Positions 31,100 to 41,022 of a stretch of 64,000 bases of DNA are shown one piece after another (position 1 is the stretch's first letter; the number at the start of each line of letters is the position of its first letter). The DNA lies in NCBI GenBank assembly GCA_033816765.1, contig CM066287.1, positions 2,418,001 to 2,482,000 of the forward strand. The letters are read 5' to 3'. The position numbers and the translations under genes were made by a program. The DNA is from Nothopassalora personata (Eukaryota > Ascomycota > Dothideomycetes > Mycosphaerellales > Mycosphaerellaceae). Under the pieces are notes generated by a model. It saw only the letters and a program-made list of their open reading frames with translations, had not been told where the DNA came from and ran no database searches.

Positions 31100-32450
31100 C
31101 CTGCCCTGGGCCCTGGCTACCGCCCACCCACCAAAGAACGCCCAGACGAGTCCTTCCGCGCTCAACATGAACTTACCTTCTGGTCAACAATGACCTCCAT
31201 CTCCACCTTAGGCGTTCGGAGCCTGCAATCGAAGTGGGATGGGCTCAAGACCACCTCGACCTACGGGTCCACTGGCGTCCTCAACTCCTCAAAGGCGGCC
31301 CTGCACGTCTTCCAATGGCTCTCGCCCCTCTCTGACCCTGTGAAAACCTCCCGTGATACCCTGTGCCTAATACATCTGTGGACCCGCTACAAAGACTAAC
31401 GACTCGTCCTCGAAGGCCGAACTCGTCACCTCGCTGCGTCGAAGTGCATGCAGGAGGAAGTGCAGAAATCGAACGCTGCGCATGATGATTGTATCCTGGG
31501 GGTGGCGAATACCTTGGGGCATTGCGAGGTGTATACGATAATTTCGGAGAATGGAGGTGGAAGGTGGGTTTTGGAGTTGAGGGGACCGCACAGTATACAG
31601 AGTCCGTTTGCTCATGGCTTGTTGCATCGCATTCGACAGGAGAGTATCATGGAGAGCTTCTTGAAGAGGCGAGCGTCGTTTCTCGCGAATAAGAAATTGA
31701 CGATGCTGCCAGTGGGAACGGATCGATTGCTGTGAGGGATGGGAATTTGGCACTGAAGGTTGGGGTGTTGGTGCAGGAGGCTGATATGGTGCTGGCTAGA
31801 AAGGTGAGGGAGCAGGGTCCTTGCTGGGGTTGTTGGATACGATGGTCAGCCTGGAACGGGATTTGCAGATGTGAGTTGGAGCCAAACACCGGTTCGTGTC
31901 TTCGTTTACTAACGAGGAGTCGTGATACGTGGCTTGTCGATCTGTACAAGTGGTCGCACGGGAGCCTTACGCCTCATCATCTTGTTGCAACGTCGACATA
32001 TCGGAACTTTCAAGACAACTGTGGCGCCCTGGAGTACGTTCTCCCGGAGTCGCTGGAGGTTCCCTCACATCTGAACGCCACGAGCCACAACTATGTCCGG
32101 TTCTGATCCTTCTGCGGCAGTCGATCGAGGATATTGCTCGATTGAGCCCGCATCCCTTTACACAGAACCTCAAACCAAGATGCAACTCTTGATGCTGCAG
32201 TAGACGAGTGTGCCGCGTCTTTAGGCCAAAGCATAGCGTATCCCGTCAGTGGCAACCATGGGTTTGCTGGAGTCCTCGCTTGCGGTGGTCCTCTTTACTC
32301 TGCATCTCAGTGGTACAAGCGCCGGAGTGGTACTATGCGGCTGAAATGGTGCACGCATGTGGTGGAACTCTTGCAAGGTAACGCACTCCTCGATGAGTCA
32401 TTGACTAGATCGCTAGACATTCAGAGGTCAGCGTCCACACGGTGGATGCT
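31100..32450 (+). pseudogene. Decayed Zn2Cys6-type transcription factor (middle region only)
   Basis: The plus strand carries scattered pieces of the fungal transcription-factor domain that normally follows a zinc cluster. From about 31190: VKTSRDTLCLIHLWTRYKD, an in-frame TAA at 31397-31399, then RLVLEGRTRHLAASKCMQEE, TLGHCEVYTIISENGGG, WVLELRGPHSIQSPFAHGL and SIMESFLKRRASFLANKK. After a stop near 31735 the pattern resumes in other frames (GLLDTMVSLERDLQM near 31810; then a C-terminal helix-rich part to about 32420). At least one nonsense codon and two frame changes are present, and no CxxCxxxxxxC cluster is found upstream. I conclude the gene has decayed. Ends are approximate. TAA could derive from CAA by one C-to-T change. 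Confidence 0.55.
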
Positions 32451-32608
32451 TCCAATATCTTTGCGAAGTTCGAGGCATCCTCTTTGAAAGGTGCAGTGTC
32501 TTCAGAGACAGCTACTCCCATCACGGCACATACTGCGACTGAGCACGACGGGGTCGCCGATGATGAGACTGCAACCAGCAACGAGAACGATTGATGTTCC
32601 AAGCCAGC

Positions 32609-34627
32609 TCAAGCAACTTCCTGGCCAAGGACGTACTTTCGAACTGCCTGTCGGAGCACTTCCAGCCTCTGCTGCGTCCGCATGTACACAGCTCGATATT
32701 GCTCGACCGTCTCATGAACGACCTCAGCACGAGTCTTCCGACCTTCACAAATGGCCTTCATCTTGAGCTCCATCTCCTTGCGGAGAAACGGCTTCGCGAG
32801 GCTGACATTGAAGCCCATGTTCTCGAAGCCTTCTATGAGAGCAATGCCCAGAGTCGTTGGAATGAACTCCTGAACACCATTCGTTCCTCCATTTCCGCGA
32901 TTGTTGCCGCCTCCACGACCTCGACCACGGCCTCTTCCGCGTCCACGGCCACGACCACGTGCAGTTGGCTGATCATCGATGTCATCGTCGATGTCTGATG
33001 GCGCGTCATCATTGTTGCGAGGTTGTCTTGTCCGAGCTCTGGTGCCGACATACTCTCGCTCCTTGATCTTAGCAATGTGCTCTGCCATCGTTGCATCTGT
33101 GCCGATGCCATTGGTGTCCATGAGGGCGATCAGTTCAGGTTCTGTCAGATAGCCGGGGGGGCTGGTCTGACCTTCATGGATCTGGGCTTCTGTAGGTACG
33201 AAAGTCTCACCTTCCTCAAAGTTCGGTAATTCTTGAGTACTGGTCCACTTATCGTAAGGATAAACGTCGAGATAGTTGCGTTGAAGTACCGTCAAGCCAG
33301 AAGCGTTGAACGTCTCGCAGCCGTACAGTATACTGATCTCCGTCTTGGATCCACGAGCATCCTCACTGCAACAAGCAAGAAAGCGGCGGACCACAAACTC
33401 GTACACTCGCTGCTCCTGCTGATTGAGTACAGTTGGATCCACGAAGTTGACCGGATGGATTGGAGGATGAGCTTTGTCGTTGTTGCGGCCCATTCGAGGC
33501 CACGAGAAGCCGCCGTTGGCCAATCCCTGTGCGAAAGGACCCCAGGTCTGGCTTTGTGTCTGCTTCTGCACCAGAGCTTGGAGGTTCATGCCACGATCGT
33601 ATTGATCTGTTTCAGTTCTAGGATAACTGATCCAACCAGACTGATACAGCTTTTCAGCGACATTCATGATGGTTTGGCTGTCCATGCGCAAGAATCTGCT
33701 GCCGCACTTCTGGAGTTCAACCGTTGTCAAAGGTAATGGCTTCCACTTGCTGGTGGGCTTCGTTTGAACCTTTGTCACTCTGGCTGTACGTGTGGTCAAG
33801 CATCTCTCGAATAGGATGACCACGACCATCCGATCAAAGAGGTGATTGCGTGACCATTTGAAATTGACTCTGATGCCTTCCTTCTCATGCATCACTTTGA
33901 TACCCCAGAACGTCTCCGGCACGAAGTTGCGGACGCGAAGGTAACGTTCGACCACGAAACCAAGGGTTGGGAACTGGCAGCTGCCGTAGCTGATGGTCTC
34001 GCGCTTTTCGATGACTGGCTGCACAGTGAAGCTCAAATTGCGAGTGAAGCAGGCTCCGATGCGCAGATCAATCTCCATTCTTGCGAATACAGCATTGGCT
34101 TGTGCTTCATCCAAAGGCACAGGATTCCTGGCTGCGTTGATCACATGCGCTCGCTCGATGTTTGAGAATCGAGCTCGAACTGTACGACCAGGCTGCTTGA
34201 GATCAGGTTTGATCCTGGCCGCAGCTTCTCGGATCTCGACTCCTATGTTCTCACCTTCTCTGTCACAGTCGGTCCAGATGTAGAGGTACTGCGCATATCG
34301 TGCTCGAGTCTCGATGTTCTTCGCGATTGCCTTACTTTGGTCCTTCACAGAAGTCTCGATACGCGCATCAAATAGAGCAGATGGGTCGCAGGAGTACCAT
34401 CCACGATGTTGGTTGTCGAAGTCCTGCTCCATCATATGGCCCGTGACCGAGGTCATGGTCACATCGCAGGGTCCCCACTGAGGGAAAGTGTACTGGAACT
34501 CGTAGTTTTTGATGAACACGTTGCCTGCAATGTTTCGAGGTTGTGCCCGCTCGTTGCCAGACAGATGATTGGCAACTGCCTTTGCAATTGAAGGCTTTTC
34601 CGCCACGCACAGGACCTTCGTCGGCAT
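32609..34627 (-). CDS. DNA topoisomerase III (type IA)
   Basis: A 672-residue single-exon type IA topoisomerase, which with a RecQ helicase (Sgs1) and Rmi1 dissolves recombination intermediates in the nucleus. The Toprim domain is N-terminal, with metal-binding acidic residues E10 (VAEKPS) and D120/D122 (IWTDCDREGEN). The catalytic tyrosine is Y335 in SGWISYPRTETDQY. LIALMDTNGIGTDATMAEHI, a conserved type IA block, lies at about 505-525. An arginine-glycine tract (RGRGRGRGRGRGRGRG) lies inside the C-terminal part, just before EFIPTTLGIALIEGF. The usual C-terminal zinc fingers of animal TOP3A are absent, as in yeast Top3. The ATG at 34627 opens directly on the Toprim domain (MPTKVLCVAEKPSIA). 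It is transcribed away from the FAD oxidase, with 540 bp between start codons. Confidence 0.95.
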   Translation of the reverse strand: MPTKVLCVAEKPSIAKAVANHLSGNERAQPRNIAGNVFIKNYEFQYTFPQWGPCDVTMTSVTGHMMEQDFDNQHRGWYSCDPSALFDARIETSVKDQSKAIAKNIETRARYAQYLYIWTDCDREGENIGVEIREAAARIKPDLKQPGRTVRARFSNIERAHVINAARNPVPLDEAQANAVFARMEIDLRIGACFTRNLSFTVQPVIEKRETISYGSCQFPTLGFVVERYLRVRNFVPETFWGIKVMHEKEGIRVNFKWSRNHLFDRMVVVILFERCLTTRTARVTKVQTKPTSKWKPLPLTTVELQKCGSRFLRMDSQTIMNVAEKLYQSGWISYPRTETDQYDRGMNLQALVQKQTQSQTWGPFAQGLANGGFSWPRMGRNNDKAHPPIHPVNFVDPTVLNQQEQRVYEFVVRRFLACCSEDARGSKTEISILYGCETFNASGLTVLQRNYLDVYPYDKWTSTQELPNFEEGETFVPTEAQIHEGQTSPPGYLTEPELIALMDTNGIGTDATMAEHIAKIKEREYVGTRARTRQPRNNDDAPSDIDDDIDDQPTARGRGRGRGRGRGRGRGGGNNRGNGGTNGVQEFIPTTLGIALIEGFENMGFNVSLAKPFLRKEMELKMKAICEGRKTRAEVVHETVEQYRAVYMRTQQRLEVLRQAVRKYVLGQEVA

Positions 34628-35167
34628 TTTGCCAACTTGTACTGCCGACGAGTCGTCTTCTCTTCATAGTAGATTGTGCGACGAAAGGGTGTCGCGCCAC
34701 GATGATGTTGATGATGAATCAGAAAAGAGAGAGAGAAAGAACCTATCGAACGCGTCGACGAAACTACGCGACGCGAAGGCATGTGATCGTATCCCACGAC
34801 TTTTACTCTCGAGCCGGCCTTCACTCTTAGCTCATTGAGCAGCGTGCCAAGCGTGCTTCGAGCGAAGATGTCGAAAGTGTATTCATTACACAATATACTG
34901 GTACTTTTGTTACAACTACCTGCTCGTCCGTCTCTTCCACGAATTGCCCAACGACCATCACACCTCGCGACTTGTTCTGGTGGACATGTTCCCTGTCCAG
35001 GCATGGAACCATGTAAAGCACCTATCCGCATCACATCCTAGCTTGCTCGCAGCTCTTCGGGATCGCCCTAGACGGCCTATCACGTCAACAATAGGCCGTG
35101 ATGCTAAGTATCTTTCATGACGGTCTTTTGTCCGAAGCGCCTACCACTCTACATTGATTACCTTGAT
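34628..35167. promoter_or_regulatory. Divergent promoter, top3 and FAD oxidase
   Basis: Shared 540-bp upstream region. No named motif was recognised. Confidence 0.4.
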
Positions 35168-36484
35168 ATGTCTACCACCTCAGAACACTCAATCCTGATC
35201 GTAGGCGCCGGCGTCTTCGGCGCCTCGACAGCTTACCACCTCTCCCTGCAGTACAAAGACGCATCCAAGATCACAGTCATAGACCGTGCTCCAGCACCAC
35301 CTGACCCAGCTGCAAGCACAGATATCAACAAGATCATTCGTGCTGATTACTCAAGTCCTTTCTACACGGAGCTCGCCTACGAGGCCATGAAAGCATGGTC
35401 CGAATGGCCGGAGCTGAAGCATCACTACCACCGCACGGGTTGGATCATGCTGGACACAGATGACAGCGACCTAGCCGACAGGATTCGAAAAGTCTTTCGT
35501 GATCGTGGCCACGATCCTACCAAAGACGTCCCACTCGGCGAGCTAGGTGACCATTGGAGGGGCATCATGAAGGGCACTGACACGAAAGGCTACAAATCGG
35601 CGTACTGGAATCCTGAGGCCGGATGGTGCGATGCTGCTGCTGCCACGAGAAGCATCATGCAAGCTGCTATCGAGCGTGGTGTCAATCATGTCATTGGTGG
35701 TGTAGACCGCGTTCTGCTGGATTCTGGCAAAGCTGCAGGCGTGCGCACTGCAGGTGGCGATATCATACGTGCCGACAAGACTGTGCTTGCCGCTGGCGCT
35801 TGGACAAGCCTGTTTCTCTCTCCACTCGAGGATGAGCTCAACATCGCGGAAGCAGACAGAGTCGAGCGTCAAGCCACAGCGGCAGGCGTAGGCGTCGCAC
35901 ACTACAAAATGTCCGAGCAGGAGATGGAGCAGCTATCAGAAATGCCTGTAGTAGTATACGGAGAGCATGGCGAGGTCATCCCGCCGCCAGCAGAGAACCG
36001 CCTGCTGAAGTACACGAACGCCAAAACGTTTACCAACATCGTCACAACACCATCAGGCCGTAGGATATCTGCGCCGCCAGAACGAGACCAACGCATCGTG
36101 CCAGAGACACTGAAGCGTGAGACAGAAGCGACCATGTCGTCAAAAGTGATGCCATCATTTGCGAGATCAAAGCCTGCAGACTATTGGCGGATCTGCTGGG
36201 ACGCGCGAACTCCAACTCAAGACTGGCTGCTCTCGAAGCACCCCCATCCGAAGCTTGGGAATCTATACCTCGCCACTGGTGGGTCGTTCCACGGGTATAA
36301 GTTCTTACCTATCATTGGAAAGTATATGGTCAACGTTTTGAACGGCCAGGGGAACGGCGAAGAGAAAGATCGAGCTTGGGGTTGGAAGGATCCAGGACAG
36401 TCGTGGCGAGGCGCGCATGAGAGGACAGAGCCCAAGAGGGACATGAAGGACCTTGAGCGTGCGTCTGCTGGATCGAAGCTATAG
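35168..36484 (+). CDS. Peroxisomal FAD-dependent amine oxidase (sarcosine/fructosyl-amine oxidase family)
   Basis: A DAO-superfamily flavoenzyme that would oxidise a secondary amine (sarcosine, pipecolate or fructosyl amino acid) with O2, giving H2O2. Taking the ATG at 35168, it has 438 residues; an in-frame ATG at 35117 would add 17. The Rossmann motif ILIVGAGVFGASTAYHL is at about 8-24. The cysteine in WRICWDARTPTQDW (about C343) matches the residue to which FAD is covalently attached in MSOX and fructosyl amino-acid oxidases. GSFHGYKFLPIIGKYM near 380 is the conserved C-terminal block. The protein ends in SKL, a perfect type 1 peroxisomal targeting signal, which fits a peroxide-producing enzyme. 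Which amine is used cannot be told from sequence. No intron is needed. Confidence 0.9.
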   Translation: MSTTSEHSILIVGAGVFGASTAYHLSLQYKDASKITVIDRAPAPPDPAASTDINKIIRADYSSPFYTELAYEAMKAWSEWPELKHHYHRTGWIMLDTDDSDLADRIRKVFRDRGHDPTKDVPLGELGDHWRGIMKGTDTKGYKSAYWNPEAGWCDAAAATRSIMQAAIERGVNHVIGGVDRVLLDSGKAAGVRTAGGDIIRADKTVLAAGAWTSLFLSPLEDELNIAEADRVERQATAAGVGVAHYKMSEQEMEQLSEMPVVVYGEHGEVIPPPAENRLLKYTNAKTFTNIVTTPSGRRISAPPERDQRIVPETLKRETEATMSSKVMPSFARSKPADYWRICWDARTPTQDWLLSKHPHPKLGNLYLATGGSFHGYKFLPIIGKYMVNVLNGQGNGEEKDRAWGWKDPGQSWRGAHERTEPKRDMKDLERASAGSKL

Positions 36485-37466
36485 ACGTGCTGTATCAGCA
36501 GGAATCGTAGCGCTGCCAAGACATGCCGTCTGTCAGCCGACCTCGTTCGACAGTTTTCACATCAAACTTCATTATGTATCTCACATTTCACCACATACAT
36601 CAGCATAGTCATGAAAGCTTCGGGAAAACACAACCTCACAATCTGTACAGGCACCAAAGTAACATCGCAGCTCGCCTTCTCTTGGTCATCACCCGATCTC
36701 TACTCAGGCAATCACATTCGACGCTCTTATAAGCTCCGAGCTCCGCAAGGACCACAAGCGCCTCAGCCCTAACAGCTCCTCAAGCACGACACCGCGCGCC
36801 ATATCGATGCCTAGACATCGGAGTTCGCTTTTCACGACCTACATGGAATGTGCTGACATCTTATATGCATTCCTACCAGGATTCACCGCTCCTTCCTTAG
36901 GCACCACCTTTCTCTGGCTCGGTGTATGGCCCATGGATTAGTCCACAAGACAATGCCCAGGTGGTAGCTGTGCGGTGAATGCGCCACAGGGTCGTGTAAC
37001 TCATGAGCATCAAGCGGTTGAAGGATCGTTGCTTTGGTAGAGCTTTCATTGTGCCATTGGCTTTTTGAGGAGTGGTTGTTTTCTCCGGCGCTCGGTGTGA
37101 TGTGATGGTAGATATAGAGTGGTCTCTGAGTCAATGCTATATAGAAAGGGCACAGCCTCCTCTTGACATACAACTATCTTTCACATTCATCTCCCTCGCC
37201 AATCTTCAAGACAGCCTCAATCACAGCCTCATCTACCCTGCAACTGACTCACCTACACCCTGACCTTGCACCTGCAAACCATCGCATTCGCATAGCGGTC
37301 GACTCGACTCTCACGACTCGAGTGAACTCTGATTCCTCGCCGCACATAAGTCGAGTACTCAGAAGTCCGCAACAAGCAGCCGCATACCTCCTCATCCCCA
37401 CTTTCAATCCAGAACACCGTCCTCACCGTCCTCACTCTTCAACCTACCAAACCACCCACGTCGACC
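36485..37466. other. Intergenic, 1.0 kb
   Basis: No gene is supported. The stretch before 37467 is CT-rich with many CTCAC-like runs, as is usual for fungal 5' UTRs. Confidence 0.45.
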
Positions 37467-37754
37467 ATGCCTGCCTCCACAGTCTCCTCCACTTCCACAA
37501 CCTCAAGCAACCAGACCTCAAGCTCAAGCGCGACCGACTCCGACTCCAGACCCCTCTTCAGCAAAGTCGTCGACAAAGCACGAGCGAAAATCTCCGGCAG
37601 CGGAAACGAAAGGCTCCCTAGCGATGAGAACGATTTCGAGAGAGCAAAGACCAAGGAGCTCGAGAAGCAGAGGCGGAAGGAGGAGTATGAGAGGCTTGGT
37701 CTTGGTGACCGAACGAAGTTTGGTCAGCCTGGTGCTGGTGGGTGGAATGCTTAG
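37467..37754 (+). CDS. Small hydrophilic protein, unknown
   Basis: A 95-residue intronless protein. The first 30 residues are almost all Ser, Thr, Asn and Ala. The rest is charged and helical (FSKVVDKARAKIS, then FERAKTKELEKQRRKEEYER) and ends in a glycine-rich GLGDRTKFGQPGAGGW. The C-terminal part has the look of a conserved fungal protein, but I know no function. The ATG lies in a typical context (ACCATGC) after a CT-rich leader. Lack of hydrophobic segments points to a soluble protein. Confidence 0.6.
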   Translation: MPASTVSSTSTTSSNQTSSSSATDSDSRPLFSKVVDKARAKISGSGNERLPSDENDFERAKTKELEKQRRKEEYERLGLGDRTKFGQPGAGGWNA

Positions 37755-37930
37755 GCAGTGAGTTGTGTCGGCGTCCGACGGCGTGCTCTTTGATGCCTTC
37801 GAGTAGTCGGGTGTCTAGGAATCGTAGCGACGCTGTTTCATGATATGAGGATGTCTTTCTGACTTCTCAGCTTTGGGCATGACCATGTGGCAAGCACACA
37901 AGGGTGCTAAGATAGCATTGCCTTCGAGAG

Positions 37931-39175
37931 CTACGAAATGTAGACCTTCTTGAGCTCTTTCTCATCCCACTCACTCTCAAGATCGGTCGGATCACGAATC
38001 TTTCCAGACTGCGTGCCTAGCTTCTCGTTCAGCCTCTTCAGTCTATCTCTTCCAAAGACGCGGCCGTTCGGTAGCACAACAGGATCATCCTCCATGTAAC
38101 TCTTGGTGTGATGCGCATAAGGCACGTTTCTGGCCAGGTCGTTCAACTCTGTGCTGCAGATGGGGCAGACGGGTGCTCCGGTATTTGCATTTGCCTGTAG
38201 AGCATATTGTGAGTGACAACTGGGCGTCTTTAGCGCTGACAAGCCGGCCGAAAGAGCGATGTGAAGAAGTGGTTGTGCGGGAAGAGCGAAGAGTTCGTGA
38301 TGCGTTCTGATGAATTGATGGGCGAGATGAGTATAACGCTCGGGACTGTACATGAGCTGCAAGTATGTTAGCTTTCCAGATGCACGACAGACACAGGATG
38401 ACTCACTCACCTTATATGGTTCGACAAGTGTGTCTGGCGGATGTGCAAGTAGACCACCAGCTCGCAAGCCGAACTCGGTATCTTGTCCATTCGATAGGTG
38501 TTTCCTGGCATGAACGATAGCCTCTACCTGGTTCTTCAGGTCCCCGCTCCTAGCGAGCTCAATGAACTCCTGTAACCGTAGTTCCAGCTCCAGGTTACTG
38601 TTAATCTTCTTCAGCGGCTGCTTGTTCTCGTTGCACCATGATAGACACTCCTTCGTCCTGCCCTCCAGCAAGCTCTTCTCGATTCTCCGACATTCTTCGA
38701 ATACATCGACATCGACCAGGTCTTGGATGTTCTTCTCGTGGGCAAGTTCTCTGGCGGATTCCGTGTAGCCCTGCCTCAGGAGATAGTCGACGAGCAGTCG
38801 GTCCAGCCTAGTGTGTGCCCAGGTATCGTACTTGACATCGGCAAGACTCGGAATCTCGTGTAATCGCTGTAGATGCTCGATGCGCAACCGCTGTTGTCGT
38901 TGGAGGTTCTGCTCTTCCTCGCAGAGTTGCTCAAGCTTCCGCTTCAGGTTCTGGGCCTTGGCGAGAGTGGCATTCAGCGACGCCAATGCTTGATCTGGCT
39001 CCTGGCTGACTGCGGCCTGCACATCCTTGGTGATGTTCTTGTTCGCCTGTTCGATGTGGCGCTGGGCCGTCTTCAGGTTCTTGCGGAGCAGTTCGTGCGG
39101 CAGTCGGAGCAGTGGCTGGTCGAGCAATAGCTGCGAGTCGGGCTCCAGCTTGGTGGTGGTCGTCAGCTCCGCCAT
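37931..39175 (-). CDS. GID/CTLH ubiquitin ligase subunit Fyv10 (Gid9/MAEA)
   Basis: Subunit of the GID/CTLH E3 ligase, which in yeast degrades gluconeogenic enzymes when glucose returns. Exons: 39175-38411 and 38356-37931 (396 aa); the 54-bp intron splices EPYK to LMYSPERY. A coiled N-terminus precedes a LisH motif at about 120-150 (DRLLVDYLLRQGYTESAREL), a CTLH segment (about 155-210) and a CRA region. The C-terminal RING-like domain has CPICSTELNDLARNVPYAHH and DDPVVLPNGRVFGRDRL, the degenerate RING shared by Fyv10 and Rmd5. The intron length is a multiple of three without an in-frame stop, so an unspliced transcript would still be readable, but the donor (GTGAGT) and acceptor (TTGCAG) are strong and homologues lack the extra residues. 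Confidence 0.92.
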   Translation of the reverse strand: MAELTTTTKLEPDSQLLLDQPLLRLPHELLRKNLKTAQRHIEQANKNITKDVQAAVSQEPDQALASLNATLAKAQNLKRKLEQLCEEEQNLQRQQRLRIEHLQRLHEIPSLADVKYDTWAHTRLDRLLVDYLLRQGYTESARELAHEKNIQDLVDVDVFEECRRIEKSLLEGRTKECLSWCNENKQPLKKINSNLELELRLQEFIELARSGDLKNQVEAIVHARKHLSNGQDTEFGLRAGGLLAHPPDTLVEPYKVSESSCVCRASGKLTYLQLMYSPERYTHLAHQFIRTHHELFALPAQPLLHIALSAGLSALKTPSCHSQYALQANANTGAPVCPICSTELNDLARNVPYAHHTKSYMEDDPVVLPNGRVFGRDRLKRLNEKLGTQSGKIRDPTDLESEWDEKELKKVYIS

Positions 39176-39594
39176 GACAGATGACTCGGCTTGATGGAGG
39201 ATGTTTGGAGAACTTGTCGGCGTATCCTAATTTACAGGCAATCGCGGACGATTCAGCGAGAGTGCGGAAGACCCGACGCAGAGGTCGCCCGTTGGTGGGA
39301 CAGGTGGGGCTTGCAAAGCATGGATCACATGGCAATCAGCTAGCAACATCTGTGACATGGATGCCCGCTAAAATGATGTTCAGATGCAGGTACCAATATG
39401 ACCAGCCATGACGCAACTGCTAAGGCTGAAATTGTGAGTGAAGAGGCCACACATATTTCAAGCTCTACTACTTCTTCTCTGGTACTGACTACCTCACACG
39501 AACACTCCCAAACACTCTGTACTAAGCTTACACCCGCCAAATACGAACCCAAGCACTCCCACCCACATACACACACACACCAGCAACATCAATC
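39176..39594. promoter_or_regulatory. Divergent promoter, fyv10 and SMP-like gene
   Basis: The start codons diverge across 419 bp. The right part has an (AC)n run (39569-39580) just before the SMP-like start codon. No operator is recognised. Confidence 0.4.
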
Positions 39595-40283
39595 ATGTCT
39601 GACCAAACTTTCCACGTAACCAAGGAGGACGTCCGCAAGGTCGAGCAGCAGACATCTAGAGCTGTTGGCGGAGACATTCCGGCAGACTCATATGCCGCAG
39701 GCCTTCAGGTGAGATATACCATTGATCATATCCTCCAATAGCTTTGGCTAATTATGTTCCTTTAGTCCATTGTCGATAAGGGCAACCAGAACAAGGATGA
39801 GGTCATTGCTGAGCGTCAACGCAACCTCCCGCTCCCAGAGCAGCCCCCGCAGGCATCCGACTTCAACAGCGCCGACGCACGAACTGTCAACGTTGGCTCT
39901 GGCAGCCTGTCAGGCGGCCAGGGTGACTCGAAGGGTGCAGATGGTCTCCGCGAGCCGGCAACAGGTGGTAGCGCCGCGCGGGAAGACCCATCCGTCACTG
40001 GCGGCAACATTCAAGGCCAAGGTGCGTCCTACGCCTCAGGATTGCTTTCAGTGGTTACACGACGTTCGTGGCGATGGCATGAGCCTCACCACCTGCAACC
40101 TACCATCCCCCGTGTATGTTAAATGAGAGCTAACACTTCTCCCCAGACGTCGGCCGCGGCACGATCGAGGGCGGTCTTCCAAACGATGCCGTCACACGCG
40201 AGAAGAAGCACGTGCAGGGTCTGGCCGACACCACTAATAAGGACTACGGCTACCCACACAAGAACGATCCAACCAGCAAGTAA
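39595..40283 (+). CDS. SMP/LEA-like stress protein
   Basis: A 168-residue hydrophilic protein with a seed-maturation-protein (SMP) motif like those of plant LEA proteins: DVRKVEQQTSRAVGGDIPAD, then SYAAGLQSIVDK at about 11-45. Exons: 39595-39708, 39766-40021 and 40147-40283; introns are 57 and 125 bp and the junctions read LQ-SIVDKG and GQ-DVGRGT. After residue 50 the protein is Gly/Asp/Ser-rich and disordered (GSGSLSGGQGDSKGADG), ending KDYGYPHKNDPTSK. Such proteins are thought to protect against drying or other stress. It is followed in the same orientation, 740 bp on, by another small hydrophilic gene, suggesting a functional pair. Confidence 0.82.
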
Positions 40284-41022
40284 GCTTGAGATGCGATGGC
40301 GCGGAACCCAGAGATCACAGAGAGATGGTAGACAGCACGAGGCATGACTATACGCTTGTATCACGACGGCACGCAGAATGTGCCACCACGCGCGCACGAC
40401 CATAGAGTAGCCGTTGTAACGGCTTGGTTGTGTTGCTCGGATAAGAGTGCCTGTAGATGTACTAGATAGCTCGAGATTCTCTACTGAGTGGAGGACTCAC
40501 GACGATGAAAATACTCTGCCACTGAACATGCGTCTTGATTTCTGGCAGAAAACAGCAGGGTCTGCCATTGAAGCTGACCTCTACCGTAGTCGACCCTTGA
40601 ATCCTACTGCGCTCGTGCCCTCTTTCCAGATCGAGCTATTGCGTCCCTGGCAAAGACACTGGCGCTATCGTTCAGTCACGAGTCATACATCATACAGCCT
40701 GCCCATGTTCGCCCAGACATGTAATCGATTGCATCAACGCCAGTTTGTATGGTGACAATCCTGAGGCGCGAGCTGAAACGGAGACCCCACCATCAATGTT
40801 GCAAGTGCTCATCATCGGGTGGCATGCATGTGCCTCTCTCTTCTATTAAGGGTCCTGACATCATGCGCGCATCAGTAGACCAAAGGTAGCTTGATATACT
40901 CGAGCTTTTGCTGCTCTCTGTACCTGCTTCTCTTCAACTCTGCTCCGACCATCCAAACCAACGCAGATCGACACAGACCATCACACACACTTCTCCGACC
41001 TTTCCAGATCACCACCCCAAGA
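40284..41022. other. Intergenic between two stress-type genes
   Basis: No gene is supported. A CT-rich leader precedes 41023. Stress-response elements could lie here, but none was clearly recognised. Confidence 0.4.

Noticed and set aside
31330..31420. Possible intron removing the TAA in the transcription-factor relic
   Set aside because: A GACTAAC branch-like site and an AG follow the stop, but every nearby GT donor gives the wrong phase, and the homologous protein pattern runs straight through the stop.
35117..35167. Longer N-terminus for the FAD oxidase from the ATG at 35117
   Set aside because: The extra 17 residues have no counterpart before the FAD-binding motif in the family, where about 7-10 residues are usual; the ATG at 35168 fits better, though the longer start is not excluded.
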